Source of the DNA: Thermoprotei archaeon
Lineage (GTDB): Archaea > Thermoproteota > Thermoprotei > Thermofilales > B20-G17
DNA length: 6,317 bases
Assembly (NCBI GenBank): GCA_003649515.1
Contig: QMSC01000078.1
Span: forward strand, 1-6,317
Direction of reading: 5' to 3'
A program made the position numbers and the translations under genes. The notes beneath the pieces are model-generated. The model saw only the letters and a program-made list of their open reading frames with translations, was not told where the DNA came from and made no database searches. Positions 1-6,079 of this stretch are shown here, one piece after another (the stretch's first letter is position 1; every line of letters starts with the position of its first letter).

Positions 1-441
1 AGACAACCAAAAGATACTCCTAGGATACTTGCATGGTTAGGAGAAAGATTCAGAAAAAGAGAGCCGTTATTTATGGAGGGTCTAAGGGGAATAGTAGAAG
101 TAGTGCTCGAAGCTAAAAGGGAGTTGAGTAAGAGTACTCCGAATCTATATAAAATTGGTGAACTCATGAACCTAAACCAGTACTACCTAGCCAAATACCT
201 AAAAGTAAGCGGAGACTGCCCCATATCACCAAGCAAACTTGACAAGCTAATACAAGCCGCCCTAGATGCAGGAGCACTAGGAGCGAAATTAAGCGGATCA
301 GGAGGCGGTGGGTGCATGGTAGCACTATGTCTACCCCAAGACATAGAAAAAGTAGCAAAAGCCATACAAAAAGCAGGCGGAGACACATACACCACCAAAG
401 TCGCCCCTAAAGGCGTAAAAATAGAATATGTAGAGTATTAA
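1..441 (+). CDS. mvk: Mevalonate kinase, C-terminal part (5' end outside window)
   Basis: The reading frame is open from base 1 to the TAA at 439-441 and gives 146 residues; the first ATG inside it (73) is internal, because the protein sequence is continuous upstream of it. Mevalonate kinase is a cytoplasmic GHMP-family enzyme that phosphorylates mevalonate with ATP in isoprenoid synthesis, which archaea need for their ether lipids. Seen in the sequence: the stretch GELMNLNQ (about 160-185), typical of the family, and the glycine-rich GHMP motif 3 at 271-315 (GALGAKLSGSGGGGC), which forms part of the phosphate and substrate pocket. The ATP-binding N-terminal motifs lie outside the window. The stop is only 3 bases before the galU ATG, so the two were probably co-transcribed. 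The coding sequence looks intact. Homoserine or phosphomevalonate kinase is less likely given the GAKLSGSGGGG form. Confidence 0.9.
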   Translation, partial: RQPKDTPRILAWLGERFRKREPLFMEGLRGIVEVVLEAKRELSKSTPNLYKIGELMNLNQYYLAKYLKVSGDCPISPSKLDKLIQAALDAGALGAKLSGSGGGGCMVALCLPQDIEKVAKAIQKAGGDTYTTKVAPKGVKIEYVEY

Positions 442-444
442 AGG

Positions 445-782
445 ATGACAATAAGAAAGGCTGTCATACCTGTGGCAGGACTAGGAACTCGACTCCTACC
501 CTCAACAAAAGAACTACCAAAAGAAATGCTACCCATATACACCAAGTCCAAAGACGAAAGTCTGACCATAAAACACCTCCTCCAAACAATTTTCGAAATA
601 TTATACGACACAGGCCTAAGAGAATTCTGCTTCATTATAGGTAGAGGCAAACGCGCTATTGAAGATCATTTCACCCCTGACTTCAGCTATCTTAGCCTGC
701 TCAAAGACCGCGGCAAAAACAAAAAAGCTGAAGAACTACGCTCCTTTTACGAAAAATCCAAAACTCAACTCTCATATGGATA
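445..782 (+). pseudogene. galU: UTP-glucose-1-phosphate uridylyltransferase, truncated and frameshifted
   Basis: GalU makes UDP-glucose from UTP and glucose-1-phosphate in the cytoplasm, feeding glycan synthesis. The ATG at 445 is the natural family start. The nucleotidyltransferase signature is clear: residues 10-31 contain GLGTRLLP and KELPKEMLPI, with the conserved lysine at K26, and RGKRAIEDHF follows at about residues 67-76. The frame ends at TAA 784-786 with 113 codons, whereas family members are about 280-300 residues. The last residues (after FYEK) are out of frame. Restoring one A in the A-run 752-756 gives EKIQNSTLIWI, the expected family sequence, in the frame running 762-782. Right after this, at about 783, the similarity stops: the expected continuation with the PRGFGDA-type loop and the rest of the catalytic domain is absent. 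The gene therefore has both a single-base deletion and a 3' truncation and cannot encode a working enzyme. Confidence 0.85.
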
Positions 783-794
783 TTAAGCTACGAA

Positions 795-1010
795 ATGGTT
801 AAAAAGAATTACCATATCCAGAATAGAGAATTTAACTAAAATCGAACACTAAGAACGCTAGAAATAGCAAGACGTTGCAACACCACCTATAATGAAGGAA
901 AACGATATACCGAAGCACTATGTACAGCCTATACACAACCCCCAACAGTACAGAGACAAAACAAACTATATCACTATAGGAATAGTACCACAAAAATAAC
1001 CCTTCATTAG
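795..1010 (+). pseudogene. Possible remnant of a TnpB-type (IS200/IS605/IS1341) N-terminus
   Basis: 783-1038 carries no intact gene. The only frame with protein-like character begins at ATG 795 (MVKKNYHIQNREFN), crosses one TAA at 837-839, and continues to TAG 1008-1010. The second part reads RTLRTLEIARRC, then GKRYTEAL, then PTVQRQNKL. The order of an 'LxxLExARRC' helix, a 'RYTEA' stretch and a 'PTVQ' stretch recalls the N-terminal region of archaeal TnpB-like proteins. This is pattern memory, not a verified match, and no DDE or zinc-finger part is present. It starts about 12 bases after galU similarity breaks off, so a mobile element may have caused the truncation. It could equally be a fragment of an unrelated hypothetical protein. 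No terminal repeats or hairpin ends were found. Confidence 0.25.
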
Positions 1011-1038
1011 CTGGAAAGATAATCAATTACACGTAACT

Positions 1039-2148
1039 ATGAGCAAATTAAAAATCCTAATTTTTAATTGGCGTTGCTGGCTAAACCCTAAAGCTGGTGG
1101 AGCTGAAGTCTACATTCACGAAATAGCTAAACGATGGGTCAAAACTGGCCATGAGGTTACTTTATTTACTTCCGAATTCCCAGGTTGTGCAAAGGAAGAG
1201 ACAATGGATGGAATTAAAATTATTAGAGCTGGTGGAAAGTATTCCGTCTACTGGAAAGCCATGAAATACTACAAAAATAACTTCAAACACAATTTTGACG
1301 TGATATTAGAAGCAATTAATACTATTCCCTTCTTTACCCCAACATATGCAAGCGAACCACAAGTAAGTTTAATTTTCCAGATAACTGGCGAAGTATTCTA
1401 TAAAGTTTTTCCTAAACCTGTTGCCATATCTGCAAGATACATAGAGCCACTTATCTACAAGAAGTTCTACAAGGAAAATATCGCCCTAGTACTTTCAAAA
1501 AGCGTAAAGGACGAACTAGTAAAGATAGGCTTTAAGCCTGATCATATTTTCGTAGCAGAACCAGGCATAGATTACGAGTATTACTCACTAGGAGAGAAAA
1601 CCGAATATCCTAGCATCCTATATCTAAATAGAATAGTACCTTACAAGAACGTCGATCACCTAATTAAAGCTTTTAAAATAGTCAAGTACAAAGTCCCCGA
1701 CGCTAAGCTTCATATAGTCGGCTGTCGAGGAACAGCATACGAATCCAAGCTTCGAAAACTTGCTAAGAAACTAGGCATTCTAGACTCAATAGAATTTCAT
1801 GGCTTCCTTAGTGGAGAGCCAAAAAGAGAATTTCTACAAAAAGCATGGGTTCACGTCCTACCTTCTACCAAAGAAGGATGGGGTATCTCAGTACTTGAAG
1901 CAGCTAGCTGTGGAACTCCTACAGTCGCCTACAATGTCACAGGTCTACGGGACTCAGTAAAAGACAAAATAACAGGCATACTTGTTCCTTTCAATGACAT
2001 AGAAGCCCTAGCAACAGCAATAACTAAAATCCTTACAAATAAGCAACTTCGTATCCAGTTATCAAAAAATGCTAGAAAATGGGCACTACAGTTTTCTTGG
2101 GAAAGAACAGCAAAGATAGCATTAAATGCCATAAAAAATGCTATATAA
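1039..2148 (+). CDS. Glycosyltransferase family 4 (GT-B fold), intact
   Basis: A 369-residue protein of normal GT4 length. It should transfer a sugar from a nucleotide-sugar donor, with retention of configuration, to a lipid or glycan acceptor at the cytoplasmic face of the membrane. The N-terminal acceptor domain begins KILIFNWRCW and has the glycine loop AGGAEVYIHEIA at residues 19-30, typical of GT4 enzymes. The C-terminal donor domain has YLNRIVPYKNVDHLIKAF (about 195-212), HIVG, and the diagnostic E-x7-E motif EGWGISVLE with E279 and E287, followed by ASCGTPTVAY and a G-x-L-V loop near the C-terminus (GILVPF). There is no transmembrane segment. The ATG at 1039 is preceded by no clear Shine-Dalgarno site, so it may be leaderless or weakly initiated. 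The epimerase follows 26 bases later. Its N-terminus is a clear paralogue of the remnant at 5039-5297. Donor and acceptor cannot be read from the sequence. Confidence 0.9.
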   Translation: MSKLKILIFNWRCWLNPKAGGAEVYIHEIAKRWVKTGHEVTLFTSEFPGCAKEETMDGIKIIRAGGKYSVYWKAMKYYKNNFKHNFDVILEAINTIPFFTPTYASEPQVSLIFQITGEVFYKVFPKPVAISARYIEPLIYKKFYKENIALVLSKSVKDELVKIGFKPDHIFVAEPGIDYEYYSLGEKTEYPSILYLNRIVPYKNVDHLIKAFKIVKYKVPDAKLHIVGCRGTAYESKLRKLAKKLGILDSIEFHGFLSGEPKREFLQKAWVHVLPSTKEGWGISVLEAASCGTPTVAYNVTGLRDSVKDKITGILVPFNDIEALATAITKILTNKQLRIQLSKNARKWALQFSWERTAKIALNAIKNAI

Positions 2149-2162
2149 TAATATTATTACCT

Positions 2163-2168
2163 GGTGAT
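2163..2168 (+). promoter_or_regulatory. Ribosome binding site GGTGAT for the epimerase
   Basis: GGTGAT is complementary to the conserved 3' end of archaeal 16S rRNA. It lies 14 bases after the GT4 stop and 6 bases before the ATT at 2175, where the epimerase homology begins. The same 6-base spacing is seen between AAGGAG and ATG 5827 in this window. It is the main evidence that translation starts at 2175 and not at the upstream ATG 2079. Confidence 0.7.
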
Positions 2169-2174
2169 ATATAC

Positions 2175-3215
2175 ATTAGAATACTAGTTACTGGAGGAGC
2201 TGGTTTCATAGGTTCGCATATAGCAGAGTACTATGCTAAGAAAAAAGAAGAAGTTCTTGTCTTCGATAACCTTTCAAGACCCCGAATTCTCGGTAAATGT
2301 ATAGGTAATCCACTTTACAACTGGAATTACCTGAGAAACAACTATCCCAACATCAAACTAATTAAGGGTGATATAAGAGACTTTAACGAATTAAAAGAGA
2401 CGGGAAAACATGTAGATGTAATCATCCACACCGCAGCACAAGTTGCAGTCTCGACATCCTTAAAAGACCCAAGAACTGACTTCGAAATAAACGCTTTAGG
2501 GACATTCAACGTTTTAGAAGTAGCAAGACTAAATGACTCAACGGTAATCCTGTGTAGCACAAATAAAGTTTATGGAGAAAATGTCAATAAAATACCGGTG
2601 ATAGAAAAAGAGACAAGATACGAATACGCTGATCCTAGGTACAAGAACGGAATTCCCGAAGACTTTCCAATAGATTTAACAGCACATAGCCCATATGGTT
2701 GTTCAAAACTAACAGCAGATATATACGCACAGGACTATGCACATACATATGGACTCAAAACAGCAGTCTTCCGCATGAGTTGCATTTATGGTGAGAGACA
2801 GTTCGGAGTAGAGGATCAAGGATGGGTGGCGTGGTTCGTAATAGCCACACTAACAGACAGACCAATAATCATTTACGGAAATGGGAAACAGGTAAGAGAT
2901 GTATTATATATAACTGACTTAGTTAAGGCATTCGATGCTTTCATCAATAGTAAGTTAAAACATGAAGTATTTAACATAGGAGGTGGACCTGAGAACACGC
3001 TTTCATTGCTGGAACTACTAATTCTCTTAAGAAAGTTGACAAAGAGAAAACCAAATGTGAGGTTCTCTGATTGGAGGCCAGCTGACCAAAAGGTCTATAT
3101 ATCAAACAATAAGAAGGCAATAAGACTTCTAAGGTGGAAACCTCAGATAAGCCCAGAAAAGGGAGTTAAGAAACTGGTAAAATGGGTATCGGAAAACATA
3201 GCGCTATTCAAATAG
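2175..3215 (+). CDS. NAD-dependent SDR epimerase, CDP-paratose 2-epimerase-like, ATT start
   Basis: From the ATT at 2175 the product is 346 residues and begins (M)RILVTGGAGFIGSH, the classic first beta strand and GxxGxxG NAD-binding loop of extended short-chain dehydrogenases. Catalytic positions are T129 (in STNKVYG, 128-134), Y174 and K178 (YGCSK). STNKVYG, ETRYEYADPRY (146-156), the HSPYGCSK run and DWRPADQKVY (299-308) together are typical of the CDP-paratose 2-epimerase (tyvelose epimerase) branch and unlike plain GalE. Such enzymes epimerise C2 of a nucleotide-linked sugar using tightly bound NAD; the real substrate here is unknown, since no other dideoxysugar genes are visible. An ATG at 2079 is in frame but lies inside the GT4 gene and adds 32 residues with no family counterpart. 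A good GGTGAT sits 6 bases before the ATT. The stop is directly followed by the radical SAM remnant. The gene looks intact apart from the unusual start. Confidence 0.85.
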   Translation: MRILVTGGAGFIGSHIAEYYAKKKEEVLVFDNLSRPRILGKCIGNPLYNWNYLRNNYPNIKLIKGDIRDFNELKETGKHVDVIIHTAAQVAVSTSLKDPRTDFEINALGTFNVLEVARLNDSTVILCSTNKVYGENVNKIPVIEKETRYEYADPRYKNGIPEDFPIDLTAHSPYGCSKLTADIYAQDYAHTYGLKTAVFRMSCIYGERQFGVEDQGWVAWFVIATLTDRPIIIYGNGKQVRDVLYITDLVKAFDAFINSKLKHEVFNIGGGPENTLSLLELLILLRKLTKRKPNVRFSDWRPADQKVYISNNKKAIRLLRWKPQISPEKGVKKLVKWVSENIALFK

Positions 3216-3222
3216 ATGATAA

Positions 3223-3751
3223 AAATATGTTTCATATCAGTTCCAATACAATTTAAGAAAGTACGTTAAATCAATATTAGCTATATGCATACCATTCATA
3301 GTTAGCTTAATACTGAACAGCAACATGAGATATGGAGTATTAACTAAACAAGACTTCAAACTAATGAAAAAGCAGGCTTCAGAACGCTCCTATACGGATT
3401 AGGATCACCAAGTCCAAAAATAAACATGATAAACAAAGGAGTAACAGTAGAAAGAATAATAAAAGAAATTAAATGGGCAGCACAAGCAGGACTAGAGCTC
3501 CACCTAACAATAGTGATATGATACCCATAGGAAACAAGACAAGATGTATGGACACCTTCAAACTCGCAAAATACCTTTTCAAAAAAGGATGGGCAAAAAC
3601 ACTACAAGATAACAATAGTAATATCGTATCCAGGAACAAAACTATTCCGATAAGTCTTAAAGAACGGACAAAGCCAGTAATGTAATGCCTAGAAAACATA
3701 CAATTCATCCTAAGAGGACTCAAAAAAGACTCCTCAAGACCAATACATTAA
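3223..3751 (+). pseudogene. Radical SAM protein (B12-binding type), heavily degraded remnant
   Basis: Pieces in three frames reassemble part of a radical SAM TIM-barrel, in this order: NLRKYVKSIL and NMRYGVLTKQDFKLMKK (3250-3371), AGFRTLLYGLGSPSPK and MINKGVTVERIIKEIKWAAQ, LELHLTI (3372-3518), ETRQDVW (3531-3551), TFKLAKYLFKKGWAKTLQ (3554-3607), TIVISYPGTKLF (3612-3647), and LKNGQ. The end, ENIQFILRGLKKD, leads to TAA 3749-3751. Lesions are a missing A in the run 3367-3371, TGA at 3519 and TAG at 3528 (expected Gly and Trp), indels near 3552 and 3608, and TAA at 3651. The N-terminal half, including any cobalamin domain and the CxxxCxxC cluster that binds the 4Fe-4S centre, is absent: the remnant begins right after the epimerase stop. 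An ATG at 3216 (MIKICFISVPIQ) may be the original start with an internal deletion behind it. Assignment to the B12-binding subgroup is inferred from the YGLGSPSPK and ISYPGT style. It is not functional. Confidence 0.75.
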
Positions 3752-3758
3752 ACCATCC

Positions 3759-4195
3759 ATGAGACTACGACACCACCTCCTAGCATTAACCATAATAGTA
3801 TTAGTCATCTTCATCCTAACAAAGTCTCTAACAGCATCCTTATTCTGCTTTCTCACAGGATTCCTACTAAACACAGACTACCTAATAGATTACTGGCTCT
3901 ACAAACCAAAAAAGAAAATAACCCTAGACAAAGGATTCCTCCAAGGATTCTACGAGAAATTGAACAAAATACCCATAATATTCCAATTCAATAGAGCTAG
4001 TAATATCAATAACCCTCCTAAGTCTTCTATACCCATTCTTTTCAACAGTTATACTCGGAACCGCTATAGGATTTACCTCTCACCTAATCTCTCACCTAAT
4101 ATTAGCTTCGCAAACTACGAGCTACATCCACAAGCTACTTCCTAATGTACAGACTAATGAAAAATCTAAAAGAGGTATATATGCATAAACCATGA
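3759..4195 (+). pseudogene. Small integral membrane protein, broken by three indels
   Basis: ATG 3759 begins MRLRHHLLALTIIVLVIFIL, then a second hydrophobic segment (LTASLFCFLTGFLL) and TDYLIDYWLYK. At 3984-3987 an extra A shifts the frame; the reading continues as SIELVISITLLSLLYPFF, STVILGTAIGFTSHLISHLILA (3988-4110). A second shift near 4111-4115 gives YELHPQA, and a missing base near 4135 leads to YFLMYRLMKNLKEVYMHKP, ending at TGA 4193-4195. Restored, the product would be about 145 residues with four hydrophobic segments. The pattern LLNTDYLIDYW resembles the DxDHxxD region of membrane-bound metal-dependent hydrolase-like proteins (YdjM/DUF457 type), with Asn and Tyr in place of Asp and His; that assignment is tentative. 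The ancestral stop overlaps the GT2 start as ATGA, a sign of former translational coupling. Unrepaired, the ORF ends at 4145 with 128 residues. Confidence 0.65.
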
Positions 4196-5040
4196 AAAAC
4201 AATAACACAATGCAAACCACAGAAAACAAGCCCTCTCCACTAGTATCCGTCATCATAACAACAAAAAACGAAGAGAAAAACATAGAAAATTGCCTAAAAT
4301 CCATAAAAAACCAAACATACAAAAACATAGAAATCATCTTAGTAGATAACTATAGTACTGACAAAACACGAGAAATCACTAAAAAATACACAAACAAAAT
4401 ATACCTAAAAGGACCAGAAAGATCAGCACAAAGAAACTACGGAGCACAAAAAGCTAAAGGAAAATACTTACTCTTCCTCGACGCAGATATGATCCTAAGT
4501 CCAACTGTCATAGAAGAATGTATACAAGAAGCTGAGGAAAAGGAATATATAGCATTATACATCCCAGAGAAGACAATAGGAAAAACCTTTTGGACTAAGG
4601 TCAGAGACTTTGAAAGATCCTTTTACATAGGCACCCCAATAGAAGCTGTCAGGTTCATCAGAAAAGATATCTTCCTTGAGATAGGGGGTTATGACGAAAA
4701 TCTCACAGGACCTGAGGATTGGGATTTAGATAGAAGAATAAAACAAGTGGGTAAGACCGGGAGAATAAAATCAATAATATATCATAATGAGAACACACTA
4801 ACTCTTAAACGACATCTAATCAAGAAAAAGCATTACACTAAATCACTACGAAAATATATACAAAAATGGGGAAGGAGAGATCCTATAATAAAAAAACAAC
4901 TAGGGATTTATTATCGCTTCATAGGAGTTTTCGTAGAAAAAGGAAAATGGAGGAGATTACTTAGGCATCCACTGCTTGCCATAGCCATGTATTATCTAAA
5001 AATAAGAGAAGCACTAATATATATTAAAACAAGTTCATAA
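4192..5040 (+). CDS. Glycosyltransferase family 2 (GT-A fold), intact
   Basis: 282 residues, a usual length for a single-domain GT2. Such enzymes invert the anomeric configuration while transferring a sugar from a nucleotide donor, with a divalent metal. Seen: the first beta strand VSVIITTKNEEKNIENCL (18-35), VDNYSTDKT with D52 and D57 for nucleotide binding, the RNYG motif at 81-84, the metal-binding DAD at D97-D99, and the acceptor-site/catalytic-base region GPEDWDL with E175-D176. The C-terminal part is basic and rich in KxxHY/RKY; there is no clear transmembrane anchor, only a mildly hydrophobic stretch near 262-279. The start ATG overlaps the stop of the broken membrane gene (ATGA). An alternative start at M7 (4210) would lose no core motif. 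Lysine and glutamate codons are mostly AAA and GAA, matching the upstream genes. Its C-terminal two-thirds are paralogous to the remnant at 5295-5780. Confidence 0.9.
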   Translation: MKNNNTMQTTENKPSPLVSVIITTKNEEKNIENCLKSIKNQTYKNIEIILVDNYSTDKTREITKKYTNKIYLKGPERSAQRNYGAQKAKGKYLLFLDADMILSPTVIEECIQEAEEKEYIALYIPEKTIGKTFWTKVRDFERSFYIGTPIEAVRFIRKDIFLEIGGYDENLTGPEDWDLDRRIKQVGKTGRIKSIIYHNENTLTLKRHLIKKKHYTKSLRKYIQKWGRRDPIIKKQLGIYYRFIGVFVEKGKWRRLLRHPLLAIAMYYLKIREALIYIKTSS

Positions 5041-5297
5041 ACCGCCGAAAACTCTTAACATTCTTTGGTTTAATTGGAGATGTATAAAACATTCCCTAGC
5101 AGGTGGAGCTGAGGTCTACACACATGAAATAGCAAAGAAACTAGTCAAAACGGGACATAAAGTAGTATGGATAACAGCAAGACCAAAAGAAGTACCTCTT
5201 GAGGAAATAATCGAAGGCTACAAAGTTATCAGAAGAGGTAACAAATATACTGTATACCTAAAAACGAAAGAAGTATATCATGAGCTCAAAAACTATG
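5039..5297 (+). pseudogene. GT4 glycosyltransferase N-terminal remnant (GT4')
   Basis: From 5039 the frame reads KPPKTLNILWFNWRC, AGGAEVYTHEIAKKLVKTGH, IIEGYKVIRRGNKYTVYLK and ends as HELKNYG at about 5297. This matches the first ~85 residues of the intact GT4 at 1039 step by step (FNWRC, AGGAEVY, HEIAK, VKTGH, GKYSVYWK), but with many substitutions, so the copies diverged long ago. No ATG, GTG or TTG lies at the expected start, which overlaps the last codons of the GT2 gene. After 5297 the frame runs into unrelated residues and TGA 5339-5341, because the sequence has switched to a GT2 remnant in another frame. The donor-binding domain with E-x7-E is entirely missing. It is not functional. 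Confidence 0.85.
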
Positions 5298-5780
5298 GAG
5301 CTAACACCAAGAGTAGTGGAAGAATGTGTGAAACTGGCTGAATCCGATCCAGGAGTAGGAGGAATAGTAATCCCAGAGCGATCGGTAGGCAATAACTACT
5401 GGGCCAAGGTTAGAGACTTAGAGAAAAGCTTCTATGTCAGAACACCAATAGAATCACCAGGATTTCTCAGGAGAGACCTAGCAATAAAAGCGGGAGGATT
5501 CGACGAAGACATAGTATTCTACGAAGAAGCAACATTGCACACAAGATTGAGAAGCTAAGTTACGACATTAGGACAAGGGCAAATGCCTACATGCTATATC
5601 ACGAGGAAAACATTACATTTAAGAAAACTACTAAGGAAGAGATACCACTATGCAAAATCAGCGTACACCTACCTGAAAAGATACAAGAGCTATAAATACG
5701 TTCAAGAGCAGATAAGCCCGATCTATAGACTAAAGTTATTCATGCTAAACGAGAGATTCTGGACAGTGAAGTCTCGATAG
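5295..5780 (+). pseudogene. GT2 glycosyltransferase C-terminal remnant (GT2'), two compensating indels
   Basis: Homology to the intact GT2 starts at the Met codon 5295-5297, equal to M100 of the DADM motif, and continues MELTPRVVEECVKL, IPERSVGNNYWAKVRDLEKS, FYVRTPIES, AGGFDEDIVFYEEATLHTR. A missing A at 5546 shifts the frame to IEKLSYDIRTRANAYMLYHEENITFKK, and an extra A in the run 5624-5627 shifts it back to LLRKRYHYAKSAYTYLKRY, ending at TAG 5778-5780. The nucleotide-binding N-terminus and the DAD metal site are gone, so the piece cannot be catalytic. It also lacks the last ~30 residues of the family (ends NERFWTVKSR). It is fused out of frame to GT4' at about 5295-5300, the product of a deletion. 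An ATG at 5280 opens this frame, but there is no reason to think it is used. Confidence 0.85.
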
Positions 5781-5814
5781 AGACGCTTGAGCAAATGGAT
5801 CTAGGTTTACGCTG

Positions 5815-5820
5815 AAGGAG
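5815..5820 (+). promoter_or_regulatory. Ribosome binding site AAGGAG
   Basis: AAGGAG lies 6 bases before ATG 5827, an ideal Shine-Dalgarno spacing and the strongest such site in the window. It supports 5827 as a genuine, once-used start even though the ORF behind it is short. Confidence 0.6.
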
Positions 5821-5826
5821 TAGTAT

Positions 5827-6033
5827 ATGAGGGTAGCTTTCATAGTAGCTTATAAGGACCCCCTGTATGCTGGAGTGGTGAGGCCATTCGTCGACTGGGC
5901 TAAGGAGCTAAAGAAGCCTAACATTGAGAGCACACTAATATTGCTCAGGAGCAAGAGTATTGAGGAGTATCTTGAAGTTGAAAACACAAATTATAAGGAA
6001 CACATTTATCAGGGTAAGGTAAAAAGGTATTAG
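5827..6033 (+). pseudogene. GT-B glycosyltransferase N-terminal fragment, stopped early
   Basis: The 68-residue ORF begins MRVAFIVAYKDPLYAGVVRP, followed by FVDWAKELKK and STLILLRS: a first beta strand, a glycine-containing loop and an amphipathic helix, as at the N-terminus of GT4-type glycosyltransferases. It ends at TAG 6031-6033, right after the A-run 6021-6025. Shifting frame at that run gives GISNRYIHILFG up to TAG 6062-6064, which would suit the next beta strand of such an enzyme (a 'D-x-I-H' type strand), but this is speculative. No donor domain follows; a different gene starts by 6080. Codons favour AAG and GAG over AAA and GAA, unlike the upstream genes. A free-standing small protein is possible, given the good ribosome binding site, but a broken gene is more likely. 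Confidence 0.55.
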
Positions 6034-6079
6034 TAACAGGTACATTCATATTCTATTCGGCTAGGGGCAGGGATGAAGG

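Noticed and set aside
832..1026. 64-codon minus-strand ORF
   Set aside because: Low-complexity hydrophobic translation with no domain, opposite to a better reading on the + strand.
2079..2174. ATG at 2079 as the epimerase start
   Set aside because: It lies within the last 70 bases of the GT4 gene, adds 32 residues without family character, and ignores the GGTGAT site placed for 2175.
3469..3723. 84-codon minus-strand ORF
   Set aside because: It is antisense to the radical SAM remnant, whose + strand pieces match a known family.
4122..4337. 71-codon minus-strand ORF across the GT2 start
   Set aside because: Shadow of the GT2 gene and of the membrane-gene tail; Phe/Met-rich translation comes from A-rich codons on the other strand.
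5546..5627. Programmed frameshifting in GT2'
   Set aside because: The gene has already lost its N-terminus and DXD motif by deletion, so compensating indels are more simply decay or read errors; no slippery heptamer with a following structure was seen.
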